A stretch of DNA of 64,000 bases from Planctomycetota bacterium (GCA_020638695.1 JACKIB010000015.1:1-64000); one strand, 5' to 3'; positions 16,640-26,934 are shown, numbered from the stretch's first letter. The notes: a model not told the origin generated them from the letters alone. A program made the numbers and translations.

Positions 16640-17687
16640 AACGGGGCGGCCCTTGCTCGACGGAACTGCGCGGGGCGTGGTGGTCGAGGACTGCCTGTTC
16701 CAGGGCAACGCGATGCAGCCGTTCCTGAACCTGAACTGGGACGAGGTGCCGTTCTTGCTCGACAACCGGGCGATCGGCACCGGCGATCACCTGCAAATCG
16801 TCGGCCAAGCCACTCGTCGGCCGACCTCGATCACGCTGTCGAACACGCTGAACGGCAACGGGGTCATCGTCTGCACCGGGGTGACCACGAGCACTTGCAA
16901 CGAGTTCCAGGTCGGTCCCGGCATCAAGCTCAAGATGCTCTCGGGCTCGCTGTCCGGCAGCGGCCGACTGGTGCTTGACGGGCGTGGCGATAACCCGATC
17001 GTGATCACCTCGAGCCACGGCGACACCGTGGGCGGGGCACCAACCTCGACGGCAATGCCACGGTGCCCGCGCCCGGCGATTGGGGTGCGGTGCAGTTCGG
17101 TCCGAGCGCCTCCGGCTCGGTGGCACACGTGGATACCCGCTACAAGTGCGAGTCGGTCCGCATCAACCTGCGCGGCAACCTGTTCACTGGGCAGCACGCC
17201 ACCGCCACCGAGAACAACCGCATCGGGATCTTCAGTCCCGGACCGTACGGCGGCGTGGTCTACAGCTCGATGTCGCGAGTGGCGACCTGCACATCTCGCC
17301 GTTCTCGCTGTGTGTCGGCCGTGGCGACCTGCCACAGGCGACGCTCTGGGGCGTCGACTACGAGGGCAACAGTCGGATACTCGACCCGCGTCGAACGGGT
17401 TGGCGCTGCTGGACATTGGTGCCTACGAGGTCTACCAGTACCGCATGGGCATCGACAGCGAACTGCGGAACGGCCGCACCACCAACCTGACGGTGTTTGG
17501 GCCCGGACCGAAGCAGGGCTCGCAGATCCTGGCGGTCGGTCCCACCGGGACCCCGTTCCCGATCGCTGTGCCCGCCAATCCGAAGCTGGTCGGTGTACGG
17601 CTCGGCTTGCATACGTTGGTGGTCGCCAACAGCACGATCCCGGCCGGCGGGCTCACCAACGCAATGCTCCCGACCGTCGGGCGCTGA
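16640..17687 (+). pseudogene. Secreted parallel beta-helix protein, frameshifted
   Basis: Three frames in succession encode one protein. The first (to about 17035) reads GVVVEDCLFQGNAMQPFL and HLQIVGQATRRPTSITL. The second gives GNATVPAPGDWGAVQFGPSA and FTGQHATATENNRIGIFSPG, and breaks again at about 17275. The third gives SGDLHISPFSLCVGRGDLPQ and YEGNSRILDP. The first frame then returns as NGLALLDIGAYEV and a C-terminal domain ending LTNAMLPTVGR. Such DIGAYE-type ends are typical of right-handed beta-helix (choice-of-anchor) surface proteins. The N-terminal signal region is missing. Decay or sequencing error could cause the three breaks. Confidence 0.7.
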
Positions 17688-17973
17688 GCGCGGGCGAATC
17701 GGGGGGGCGGACCTCTTGGCGGAGCGGTCTGCTGCATGTGGCCGCCGCCCGTCGTTCCGCGTACGGCACCTTCCATAGCCGCCGGCGCATGCCTTGCCGA
17801 TTCTCTCGGCGCGGCACAGGTCACGCCGAGGTCTCCCAGGGCTAACTCGCGGTCGGGCGTTTCTTCCCGATTGCTTGTTTGCCGGGGTTTCGATTGCCAC
17901 CCGCTCCTGGAACAGCATTTCTCGCGACGACTCTCTTGCCGAGTATCGCGTCGCGGGATACAAGCTGATCAGG

Positions 17974-18043
17974 GAAGCCGGCGCGTGGAAGCCGGCGCGT
18001 GGAAGCCGGCGCGTGGAAGCCGGCGCGTGGAAGCCGGCGCGTG
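17974..18043 (+). repeat. Five tandem copies of a 14-bp repeat
   Basis: Five perfect copies of gaagccggcgcgtg run without spacers, immediately upstream of the secreted-protein reading frame at 18060. The unit is not a multiple of three, so it is not a coding repeat. The rest of the 17688-18059 gap shows no gene. Confidence 0.9.
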
Positions 18044-18059
18044 AACCTCGAGCACCGGC

Positions 18060-18551
18060 ATGAGAAGTCGCAGAACCCCGCGGGATCTTCAGGATCGAGA
18101 CTCAGTGCACCGGACCGTGTTCCGGGTTGGCTGGGTGGCACTGTTCCTGATGCTCGCACTGGCACCAGTCGGTGCGCAGATCAGGCCCGGGTGCCCCACA
18201 GTCGGAGCGGATATCGCCTGGCAGAACTCGCGTTGCTGCCTGCCGGTCATCACTCCCGGCCCGAATGCTCCTGGAGCCCCAACACCCGGACCTGTAGTCA
18301 ACACCGGTGGGCAACCGCGGTTGACTGGGCCTACGACCCAAGGTCCAGGTAAGGCCAAGACCGCCGCGAGAGGGCCCACGACCGGGCCTCACGGATCGCG
18401 AGGTGGAGTGGCGGGCTACTGTTCCCTCGAACCGATTCCGGCCGAGCAAGACTCGGGGTGCGACTCCGACCACATCAACAAGCGACCAGGGGGGGCGGGC
18501 CCGCCGGGGGATGGTGCAGGGGGCGGCGAAGGCATGCCACCCGAGATTTGA
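18060..18551 (+). CDS. Secreted Pro/Gly-rich protein, possible detached RHS N-terminus
   Basis: This 163-residue reading frame has a signal peptide (VGWVALFLMLALAPVGAQ) and then a low-complexity Pro/Gly-rich part, with cysteines in CPTVGADIAWQNSRCC and CSLEPIP. It ends GGAGPPGDGAGGGEGMPPEI. It stops 57 bases before the RHS protein reading frame and is in the same frame, with stops at 18549 and 18576. From memory, RHS proteins of related bacteria have such a Gly-rich linker ending in GMP before the first beta strands, so this may be the original N-terminus cut off by a small deletion. It could instead be an independent small exported protein. Confidence 0.5.
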   Translation: MRSRRTPRDLQDRDSVHRTVFRVGWVALFLMLALAPVGAQIRPGCPTVGADIAWQNSRCCLPVITPGPNAPGAPTPGPVVNTGGQPRLTGPTTQGPGKAKTAARGPTTGPHGSRGGVAGYCSLEPIPAEQDSGCDSDHINKRPGGAGPPGDGAGGGEGMPPEI

Positions 18552-18608
18552 ATGCTTCCCGAAGAAGAGGACCCTTGACTACTTTGTCCAGGTGCCACGA
18601 ACCCCAGT

Positions 18609-21600
18609 TTGGGGATCGGTCCGCAGCGAGTTGGGAACTGGAGCAAGCTGGGCAATGGCTGGTATGCCCACAGCATCGATGTTCGGCGTCTGAGGTTCTT
18701 CAAGTCGACCGACCCGAAGATCGCCGACGCGTTCGAGATCTACGAAGTCGACGGCACGGTCATTCGTGTCGAGCGACAGGGTGCGACCGCGAAGTTCCTC
18801 GCCGTGTGGAAGCGCGACGCGTTCGACAACCAGACCACCTACCAGTGGATCACGATCAACGGTCAGATTCGTCCTGACCGCATCACCTATCCGAACGGGC
18901 TCGCGGAGCAGCACACCTACACCGATCCACCGAGCCAGTCCTACCACGACTGCGTGGTCTCCTACCCCAACTATCAGGGTCCTCAGGGGCCGACTGGGAT
19001 CACCGCCGACGACCTGAAGTGGGGTTACCGGATGGAGAGTGATGGCCGAATCACGCACCAGTGGAACAGCAAACGCAAGGTGATCACGGGCTGCAACGGA
19101 CCGGGAACCGTGCCCGTGCTCGACGGTCAGTGCCCGAGCCCGATCTACTCGCTCACGGAGTCGGACCTCTACTACGTCACGCAGTTCGTGTGGAGCACGA
19201 CGCCCGAGGGCGACCGGCTGATCGCGGAGGTTCGCGAGTACCACCTCGCCTCTACCGTGCCGCCAGACCCGTCCGCCAACCAGGGCAAGACCGTGGTCGC
19301 ATTCACCTACAGCAAGGCCCACACGAACACCGTCTCGGGCTACGTGGCGGCGCACGACCTCTATCGCGTTGCTCAGCAGACCGACCGGTGGGGCAATGTG
19401 CATTCCTTCTCGTACAAGTTGGGTACGCGGACCGCCGGAGACCCGGTCTCTGGGTACCCCGGTTATAGCTACTACCACTACTACGTCACCGAGCTGACGC
19501 ACAGCGCGCCGAACGGCACGACGACGGTGTACAGCCGCGACGAGCTCGGGCGGATCCTGCAGATGGTGGCCACCCCGAGCCCCAACGCGCAGGGTTTGCC
19601 GCGGACGCACGAGCCTCGTGACCTCACGAAGATCCCCGAGCCGGCAAGCGTCACCTGGATCATGGAGTACACCGGTGGTGGGTGCACTTGCATGCACCCG
19701 ACCAAGGTCACCGAACAGCCGTCCGGCCGGGTCCAGGAGTACACCTTCGACCAGAGCCGGGGCCTCCTGTTGACCGAGACCATCCACGACCCTGCCGCTC
19801 CGCCGTCGGGGACCGGTGCGGACGCCAAGGTCACGTACACCTACCAGTACGAGACCGGCTGGGAGACCACCCCGCCGCGCTACTCGCTGCTGAAGAAGAT
19901 CATCCAGCCGGATGGCTCGACCGTCGAGTTCGACCACGTCTTCGACACCCAAGCGACGCGCCTCGATCCGAACCACGGCTTCAAACTGCTGTCGACCACC
20001 AGCAAGTCGGAGCTGATCGGCAACACCTACCGCATCACCGAGACGGAACACTTCGACGGCTTCGGGCGAGTGTACAAGCACATCGACCCCGAGGGGACCG
20101 ACACGCGGCGGTTCTACGATGCCACGCAGTACGGCCAGTACTTCGTGCACCGCGAAATCGTGGGCTACCAGCAGGGAACGACCGCCACCGAAACTCGGTT
20201 CGAGTTCGACGACCTCGGCCGGCTCTACCAGCGTCGGTCCGACTTCGGGACGACCGCGGAGACCCACACGACCTGGGCCCGCAATCCGTTGGGATTGCCC
20301 ACCCGGATCACCACGCAGCGCGACAGCTTCCAGGAAGAGACGCTGCTGTCCTACGACGTGTGGGACAACGCCGCGGTGGCGCGCACCCGCAACCTGGACT
20401 CCGCGGGCCAACCGCAGAAGGGCCCGAGCGGTACGGCGACCGGCCGGGACTGGATCCGCCGCGAGTGGCAGTGGGAGAGCTTCCGGTTGCTGGCCAAGCT
20501 GGTCGACCGCCGGCCGCTCCATGAGCCGGAGGATCTCGCGAACCCCTTGGGCGGGACCAACCCGTGGCTTCAGCGCACGATCTATCTACACAACGCGATG
20601 GGCGACTTGACGAGTACCCACTTGCCGAACGGGTCGTTCGTGAGCGTGGTGTGGGATGGCTACCGGACGCCGTACATCGTCAAGGTCACCGACCCGAACG
20701 CTGTCGAACACGAGCAGGCGCGGTACTACATCGATGGCGCGCTGCGGGTGAAGGCGAAGAAGCGGATGGTCGGCGATGGCGCCGGCGGGACGACCACGCT
20801 GCAGTACGACGTGGTCCGCAACCACGCGGGCGCGGTGCGGGAAGCGCACATTCCTGAGGTCAACAAGCCGCAGGGCTACAACGTCGATGTCGGTGGCCAG
20901 GAGCTACGCTTCACCCACCGCTACGACGGCAGCTTGCTCACGACCGAGTTGCTGTCCAAGGCCGACGTGCAGGTCGGCAAGCGAACTCTGGTGCGCGACG
21001 AGGCCGGTCGGGTCGTCGAAGTCCGGGACGAGGTTCTCGGCGGGCAAGGCGGGGAGCTGCCACAGCGGAAGGTGCTGTACGAACTGAACAAGCGGTCGCA
21101 GACGACGCTGATCACCAACCACGCGACGGGGCGCAAGGCCCGCTACGTGTACGACACGAAGGGTCGGCTCGAACGGGTGGACGACGGTCTGGCGAGCAAC
21201 AACCTCGTCTCGACAGTGCTTGCGTACCTCTCAGGCACGGACTACGTCGCCTCCAAGGAGCGCAGCGCACAGCGCGGCGTGCTCACCGGGACTGCGACGA
21301 CCAAGACCTACCGGGCGGAGTACACCTACGGCAAGGCCGGCGTCCTGACCAAGGTCCGGGACAAGGGCGACACCGGGACCACGACATCCTGGCGTGATCT
21401 CGACCGCTTCGTCGACAGCCTGCGGCAGATCGACAAGCAGGTGGATGCAATGGGGCGCGTCCACCAGACGTACTTCGACGCCGCCGGCCGCGCCGTGGCC
21501 CACGTCCGGCGCGGCACCACGCCGTCCCGAGACCTGACCACATCCGCGACCTACTCCGACAGCCCCGGGCTCGGCGGCCAGACGAGCGTCGACCGCATCG

Positions 21601-24284
21601 ACGCCAAGGGGTTCGTGACCCGCGTGACCTTCGATGCCCTCGGCCGCCGCATCGCCCTCCAGCGTCCGGGTGCCAACCTCAGCGATCCACCCAGCGCGTC
21701 GTCGAAGCACAAGGCACACGCCTACTGGTTCGAGTTCGACGCCGGCAACCGGCAGATCCACGCCTACGACGGGCGCGGCATCCAAGTCGACTTCTTCTTC
21801 GACGCCCTCGACCAACTGCTGGTCCGCCAGTCGCCGAACATGGCCACCTATGCGGGCGAGGTGTCCCAGCTCACGGTGCGGGACGTGCTGCAGCGCGACG
21901 ACTTCGGTAGGATCGCGGCGAACGCGACCTACCTCGGCGCGCTGGGCGCGACGATGACCCTGAACAACGCGCAGACGCGGGTGCTCGACAGCCTCGGCCG
22001 GGTGCGGTCGGAGAGCTTCCTGTACCAGGGCGGCGGGGCGACTCCGGCGACGGTGCAGCGGACCTACACCAACCTCGACGACCGGACCAAGCTGACCTAC
22101 GCTGACGGGCTCGATCTGGACCACGGCTTCGACAGCGCGCTTGGCCGGCTGTCGAGCATGAACTTGAAGCTGGCCGGATCGGGTCAGTCTTCACGGCTAC
22201 TCGCCGAGTACGCGCACTTCGGGCCGGGTGTCAACCAGCGCCGGCTGCACTACAGCGCGACCACCAACGGGTTGACCTCGTTCGACTTCGACCACTACGG
22301 GCGGGGCGCGCAGATAAAGGACGAGATCGGCTCGACGGTGCTGGCGCAGCTCGACTTCGAGCACGACCTGCTGGACAACCTGGTCAAGGAGTCGTACCGG
22401 CGGCCCAGCACCCCGAGCGGCTGGACGACCGGCGGCGACCGGTTCTTCTACGACGAGTTCAATCGGCTCACGGAGGCCTGGCTGGGGCTCGACGGCGCCG
22501 GCATGTCGGCCAACCCGCTGACCCCGTCGAACAACTTCAAGGACCGGACGGTGTACGCGCTGGACCAGGGCGCGAACCGCAGCAGCCTGGACTTCTTGTC
22601 CTCGAGCGAGAACTACGTGCGGACGTACTCGCTGGAGGACCAAGGCGGCCAGGACGTCTCCAACCGGTACGACGCGATGATCCAGGCCGGGATCACCACG
22701 CCGGTCGAGCACGACGCGGCGGGAAACCTGCGGCGGATCGGCGACCGGTACTTCGTGTTCGACATCTTCAACCGGCTGTCGGAGGTGTACACCGCCGCGG
22801 AGGGCGCGCAGCAGCAGTCGCAGTCGTCGCCCGGCACGAAGCAAGTGGCGCCGCTGTCGAAGCTCGACTTCGAGTACGCGCGGCGGAAGATCTGGGAACA
22901 GGTAGATGGTCCAGAGAAGCTGCTGCGGTACAGCCGCTCGCTCCAGCAGCAGGGGAAGCTGCGGTATTCGCTGAACGTGGCGCCGAAGTCGTCGTCGAAC
23001 TCGTCGTCGCAATTGGTGACGCTGAGCCTGGTGGCGCTGTACGCGTACGATCCGTACGACCGCCGGGTCGTGCGCCTGGTGTACGACGGAATCGGGGGTA
23101 CGGAGACCTACTTCCACACCTACGAGGGTTGGCGGGAGCTGCAGGAGCTGAAGCTGTCCGGGTCGTCGCTGGTACCGACGAAGTCGTTCGTGTGGGGTAG
23201 CCGGCTGGATGAACTGCTGGCCTACATCGTGCCGAACGGGAGTGGGCACACGTCGTACTTCGTGCACCAGTCGGGCGCAGACTCGACGCACGTGGTGGTG
23301 GACGAGCAGGGTGTCGAGGTCGAGCGGGTGGAGTACCGGGCGTCCGGCGTGCCGGATGTCTTCACCAAGAGCGGGTCGACGTGGACGTACTACGGCAACG
23401 TGTCGTCGGTCGGGCTACCGTACGCGTGGCACGGCAAGCGGCACGATCCGGAGTCAGGGCTGGTGTACAACCGGCACCGGTACTTCAGCCCAGAGATGGG
23501 GCGGTTCGTGTCGGTGGATGCGATTGGGGCGTGGGGAGACGAGCTGAACCATGGAAACGGGTACGGGTTTGCGGGATCGAACGCGCTCTCGCGGGTAGAT
23601 CCTTTTGGGCTGCAAGGAGTTGGGTCCAGCGGTCTTGGTGCGCGCAACCCGAAGATCGACCTCTACGTTCCGCCACGTCCGACGAACTACATAACGGCCT
23701 GGATCGGAGGGGCGGGTGACGCCAAGACCCAGAACGTGCTCAACTTGATGCGTGATAGAAAGGGAGAAGGGCATCACAAGTACTTCGAGTGGGACCAGGG
23801 CACCAATGCACGAGTTTGGGTCAATAGTCAGATGGATCCATGGACCACCAATGTGGTAACCGTCATAGGTCATAGCTATGGTGGTACGACAGCTATGGCG
23901 ATAATAACCAGTGTTACTGGAAAGGACCGAGTCACGAACCTGGTAACGCTGGACCCGGTGCACAAGCCTATCCCCCAGGGCGTATGTATGCCCGTCAAGC
24001 CAACGAAATGGGTAAACGTGTACCAGGAATTGACGCCCCTGGACTACGTTACGGCAGTGCCAATTCTAGGAAACCTGTTCGCAGCACTGATTGCCTTTCC
24101 TGGTATCCTCGTTGGGAATACCGGCCCAGATGCGCTGGCTACGAGCGGCGGGCAGCTGGGTCACGAGAGCGAGGCGAACATCAATTCCCCGAGCCAGCAT
24201 GGGCATGAAAACTCGGGCGGGTACCTAGATGAGGCGCTTCGGTGCCTTCCTGGATTGACGGCGGCCGGGGTGATACGCAAGTGA
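18609..24284 (+). CDS. RHS-repeat polymorphic toxin with lipase-like C-terminal tip
   Basis: The protein has about 1891 residues. It has many YD/RHS repeats (YDTKGRLERVDDG, FYYDEFNRLTEAW, FDIFNRLSEVY) and an RHS-associated core (GKRHDPESGLVYNRHRYFSP then RFVSVDAIG). The core ends at the hallmark DPFGLQ (Asp1664). The following 220 residues are a variable tip with an alpha/beta-hydrolase signature: GHSYGG (Ser1756 nucleophile), Asp1782 in TLDPV and a candidate His at 1864 or 1866. A lipase/esterase toxin is the likely role. Base use changes sharply to lower GC at the tip. The start is uncertain: no ATG fits, TTG at 18609 is the first usable codon, and the frame is closed at 18576. The N-terminal signal and first strands are probably missing or in the preceding gene. 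An immunity gene follows directly. Confidence 0.85.
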   Translation: MGIGPQRVGNWSKLGNGWYAHSIDVRRLRFFKSTDPKIADAFEIYEVDGTVIRVERQGATAKFLAVWKRDAFDNQTTYQWITINGQIRPDRITYPNGLAEQHTYTDPPSQSYHDCVVSYPNYQGPQGPTGITADDLKWGYRMESDGRITHQWNSKRKVITGCNGPGTVPVLDGQCPSPIYSLTESDLYYVTQFVWSTTPEGDRLIAEVREYHLASTVPPDPSANQGKTVVAFTYSKAHTNTVSGYVAAHDLYRVAQQTDRWGNVHSFSYKLGTRTAGDPVSGYPGYSYYHYYVTELTHSAPNGTTTVYSRDELGRILQMVATPSPNAQGLPRTHEPRDLTKIPEPASVTWIMEYTGGGCTCMHPTKVTEQPSGRVQEYTFDQSRGLLLTETIHDPAAPPSGTGADAKVTYTYQYETGWETTPPRYSLLKKIIQPDGSTVEFDHVFDTQATRLDPNHGFKLLSTTSKSELIGNTYRITETEHFDGFGRVYKHIDPEGTDTRRFYDATQYGQYFVHREIVGYQQGTTATETRFEFDDLGRLYQRRSDFGTTAETHTTWARNPLGLPTRITTQRDSFQEETLLSYDVWDNAAVARTRNLDSAGQPQKGPSGTATGRDWIRREWQWESFRLLAKLVDRRPLHEPEDLANPLGGTNPWLQRTIYLHNAMGDLTSTHLPNGSFVSVVWDGYRTPYIVKVTDPNAVEHEQARYYIDGALRVKAKKRMVGDGAGGTTTLQYDVVRNHAGAVREAHIPEVNKPQGYNVDVGGQELRFTHRYDGSLLTTELLSKADVQVGKRTLVRDEAGRVVEVRDEVLGGQGGELPQRKVLYELNKRSQTTLITNHATGRKARYVYDTKGRLERVDDGLASNNLVSTVLAYLSGTDYVASKERSAQRGVLTGTATTKTYRAEYTYGKAGVLTKVRDKGDTGTTTSWRDLDRFVDSLRQIDKQVDAMGRVHQTYFDAAGRAVAHVRRGTTPSRDLTTSATYSDSPGLGGQTSVDRIDAKGFVTRVTFDALGRRIALQRPGANLSDPPSASSKHKAHAYWFEFDAGNRQIHAYDGRGIQVDFFFDALDQLLVRQSPNMATYAGEVSQLTVRDVLQRDDFGRIAANATYLGALGATMTLNNAQTRVLDSLGRVRSESFLYQGGGATPATVQRTYTNLDDRTKLTYADGLDLDHGFDSALGRLSSMNLKLAGSGQSSRLLAEYAHFGPGVNQRRLHYSATTNGLTSFDFDHYGRGAQIKDEIGSTVLAQLDFEHDLLDNLVKESYRRPSTPSGWTTGGDRFFYDEFNRLTEAWLGLDGAGMSANPLTPSNNFKDRTVYALDQGANRSSLDFLSSSENYVRTYSLEDQGGQDVSNRYDAMIQAGITTPVEHDAAGNLRRIGDRYFVFDIFNRLSEVYTAAEGAQQQSQSSPGTKQVAPLSKLDFEYARRKIWEQVDGPEKLLRYSRSLQQQGKLRYSLNVAPKSSSNSSSQLVTLSLVALYAYDPYDRRVVRLVYDGIGGTETYFHTYEGWRELQELKLSGSSLVPTKSFVWGSRLDELLAYIVPNGSGHTSYFVHQSGADSTHVVVDEQGVEVERVEYRASGVPDVFTKSGSTWTYYGNVSSVGLPYAWHGKRHDPESGLVYNRHRYFSPEMGRFVSVDAIGAWGDELNHGNGYGFAGSNALSRVDPFGLQGVGSSGLGARNPKIDLYVPPRPTNYITAWIGGAGDAKTQNVLNLMRDRKGEGHHKYFEWDQGTNARVWVNSQMDPWTTNVVTVIGHSYGGTTAMAIITSVTGKDRVTNLVTLDPVHKPIPQGVCMPVKPTKWVNVYQELTPLDYVTAVPILGNLFAALIAFPGILVGNTGPDALATSGGQLGHESEANINSPSQHGHENSGGYLDEALRCLPGLTAAGVIRK

Positions 24285-24814
24285 GGTGTATCGAGCGAGG
24301 TAGGGAATCCTGCGTGGTGTTTCGCCGCTGTTGCGCCGCCGCACTCGGGGTGTTCGTGACTCTTCTGGACGGCTGTACGTTCTCCGCGCATGTCACGGGA
24401 TTGGAGCGTGTTGCAAGCGGCACGAGAGACGTAGATTGGCCAGAAGTGCTGATCGTCAGGTTCAGTACGGACATCGAATTGTATCGCTACACAAAGGATC
24501 TGAGCCTCCAGTTTGATATTCTGGGTCCTGATGAGGCTCTTCTGTCCTGGCACCGGCCCGGTCGTGTGTACTTTGATATCAATGAAGCGCCGTGGAATAA
24601 GAGGATCAGGTTTGGAGTAGTCCCACGGTATTGCTACGTCGCGCACTTCAATGCTGCCGAACTGCGGCAACTTCTGGTCGAGAACCCGACTAAGAATCTG
24701 TATTGGCGGGTTCGACTCGTATCGAAATCACCGTCCTGGTTCTGGAGAACAGCTGACGTCATCCCAGTCGATCGGGAGCGGTTGCGGAGGGTGCTTGCCG
24801 AGGCGCCGAAGTAG
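24281..24814 (+). CDS. Lipoprotein-like protein, candidate immunity to RHS lipase
   Basis: A GTG start overlaps the toxin stop (GTGA), so translation is probably coupled; a second GTG at 24314 is the alternative. The 177-residue product has a hydrophobic N-terminus (AAALGVFVTLLDGC), compatible with a lipoprotein or secreted precursor although the lipobox is not canonical. The mature part (WPEVLIVRFSTDIELYRYTKDLSLQFDI...) is beta-rich and matches no family I recognise. It is low GC like the toxin tip. Position directly after the tip and envelope targeting fit an immunity protein that blocks a lipase acting in the periplasm. This is inference from context. Confidence 0.6.
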   Translation: MRCIERGRESCVVFRRCCAAALGVFVTLLDGCTFSAHVTGLERVASGTRDVDWPEVLIVRFSTDIELYRYTKDLSLQFDILGPDEALLSWHRPGRVYFDINEAPWNKRIRFGVVPRYCYVAHFNAAELRQLLVENPTKNLYWRVRLVSKSPSWFWRTADVIPVDRERLRRVLAEAPK

Positions 24815-24936
24815 GGCTCTCTTTACCCTTCCGTCGGTTCCCGAGGGTACTCGTCGTCTGAGTGCACAGCGAACCATGCCTACCTCCCGTCGTAACGATG
24901 TCGGCCAGCGGCCAGCGTTCGAGGACCTGGTCGCCG

Positions 24937-26265
24937 TCGTTCGACTTCGACCACTTCGGGCGTGGCGCGCAGTTCAAGGACGTCGGCTCGACGGTGCTGG
25001 CGCAGCTCGACTTCGAGTGCGACCTGCTGGACAACCTGGTCAAGGAGTCGTACCGGCGGCCCAGCACCCCGAGCGGCTGGACGACCGGCGGCGACCGGTT
25101 CTTCTACGATGAGTTCAATCGGCTCGCGGAGGCCTGGCTGGGGCTCGACGGCGCCGGCATGTCGGCCAACCCGCCGACCGCGTCGAACAACTTCAAGGAC
25201 CGGACGGTGTGCACGCTGGACCAGGGCGCGAACCGCAGCAGCCTGGACTTCTTGTCCTCGAGCGAGAACTACGTGCGGACGTACTCGCTGGAGGACCAAG
25301 GCGGCCAGGACGTCTCCAACCGGTACGACGCGATGATCCAGGCCGGGATCACCACGCCGGTCGAGCACGACGCGGCGGGAAACCTGCGGCGGATCGGCGA
25401 CCGGTACTTCGTGTTCGACATCTTCAACCGGCTGTCGGAGGTGTATACCGCCGCGGAGGCGCGCAGCAGCAGTCGCAGTCGTCGCCCGGCACGAAAGCAA
25501 GTGGCGCCGCTGTCGAAGCTCGACTTCAGTACGCGCGGCGGAAGATCTGGGAACAGGTAGATGGTCCAGAGAAGCTGCTGCGCATAGCCGCTCGCTCCAG
25601 CAGCAGGGGAAGCTGCGGTATTCGCTGAACGTGGCGCCGAAGTCGTCGTCGAACTCGTCGTCGCAATTGGTGACGCTGAGCCTGGTGGCGCAATTGATCC
25701 GTACGACCGCCGGGTCTGCGCCTGGTACGACGGAATCGGGGCATGGAGACCTACTTCCACACCTACGAGGGTTGGCGGGAGCTGCGCTGAAGCTGTCCGG
25801 GTCGTCGCATGACCGACGAAGTCGTTCGTGGGGTAGCCGGCTGGATGAACTGCTGGCCTACATCGTGCCGAACGGGAGTGGGCATTTCGCTTGTGCATCA
25901 GTCGGGCGCGGACTCGACGCACGTGGTGGTGGACGAGCAGGGTGTCGAGGTCGAGCCTCCGGGCGTCCGGCGTGCCGGATGCTCACCAGCGGTCGACGTG
26001 GACGCACTACGGCAATGTGTCGTCGGTCGGGCTACGCCGCGTGGCACGGCAAGCGGCACGATCCGGAGTCGGGACTCGTACGCAACCGGCACCGCATTTC
26101 CAGCCCAGAGATGGGGCGGTTCGTGTCGGTGGATCCGATTGGGGCATGGGGAGATCCGCTGAATCATGGGAATGGGTGCACGGACTTGCGGGGGCGAATC
26201 ATTACTCAGGAATTGACCCGTTCGGTCTGCAGGGGTTGGGTCCTCCGGGGCTCGGGTCGATCTAG
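24937..26265 (+). pseudogene. Degraded second copy of the RHS core
   Basis: The segment repeats 22278-23650 of the intact RHS gene: FDFDHFGRGAQFKDVGSTVLAQLDFE through AWHGKRHDPESGLV, ending NHYSGIDPFGLQGLG. The first 500 bp are nearly identical, but after about 25460 many one- and few-base deletions put the remainder in all three frames. The last piece, with DPFGLQ, ends at a stop at 26263-26265. No start or N-terminus belongs to it. It is the usual remnant left upstream of a displaced toxin tip. From 24815 to 24936 nothing was recognised. Confidence 0.85.
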
Positions 26266-26281
26266 TTGGAGCGATCCACGA

Positions 26282-26929
26282 ATGGGCGTATCAATGACGT
26301 TGCCATCTAGTTTTCCCTCGTGGACCGTGGCTGGACTTCTTCCACAGGCTGGGCACGGCGCGCCATCTGCCCTGGACGTGTATCAAGGCCTCAGCGGGTC
26401 AGAATTTGCGCGGCAGCATCAGAATGACTTTGACCGAAATAGGCCCAAGAACGAACCAAAAGACCGACTCTTTGAGACCGGCGACCTCATTGTCACAGAT
26501 TCATCGGGTCTGTTGTACCTCGTTCCCATGAGCCCCAAAGAGAAGGGGGGTCTGGGCATGAGCTTCATTGGAGCCTACAAAGCTGTAGCTGGTTCACGCT
26601 ACGGACACTTGATCGTAGGTATGTGGCACAATCACCCCACTGGAAAATCCTTTAGCAGTACCGACCGCAGTTCGTTCAAGTTTTTCTACGGGCTCTGCAA
26701 GCGCCGAGGGACACGTGTACTGACTTTTCATTCCATCCTCGTTATTCCAACCTGGCCGGTCGGAAGAAACTCCAAGCGGACTTGGGGTCCGGACAGTGTG
26801 AGAGTAGGTGGAAAGGACTACCCGATTGAGCGCCAGGTTCGTGTGGGTGGCGCCGTTCCAGACGGGAATCGAGTCGACATCATGTCTGCTGATGCGGACG
26901 GAAACCCCATAGTTTCAACACACAAGTAG
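26282..26929 (+). CDS. Displaced RHS tip: JAMM/JAB metalloprotease domain
   Basis: This is a 215-residue reading frame (MGVSMTLPSSFP...). A JAMM zinc motif is clear: H116-N-H118-P, then S125-x2-D128 in the usual spacing (WHNHPTGKSFSSTD). It is preceded by a strand HLIVGM as in JAB/MPN folds; the upstream Glu is not certain, with FETGDL one candidate. JAB domains are known polymorphic-toxin tips and would act as proteases or deubiquitinase-like enzymes in target cells. The low-GC stretch begins just after the degraded core's DPFGLQ. Its frame differs from the core's final frame, so expression would need its own start or recombination onto the intact RHS core. Confidence 0.65.
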   Translation: MGVSMTLPSSFPSWTVAGLLPQAGHGAPSALDVYQGLSGSEFARQHQNDFDRNRPKNEPKDRLFETGDLIVTDSSGLLYLVPMSPKEKGGLGMSFIGAYKAVAGSRYGHLIVGMWHNHPTGKSFSSTDRSSFKFFYGLCKRRGTRVLTFHSILVIPTWPVGRNSKRTWGPDSVRVGGKDYPIERQVRVGGAVPDGNRVDIMSADADGNPIVSTHK

Positions 26930-26934
26930 CCGGT

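Noticed and set aside
17974..18043. CRISPR array
   Set aside because: The repeats are only 14 bp and have no spacers.
18579..20522. Long open frame (647 codons) on the minus strand inside the RHS gene
   Set aside because: It mirrors the RHS coding frame in high-GC DNA, has no recognisable domain, and the plus strand has clear RHS repeats.
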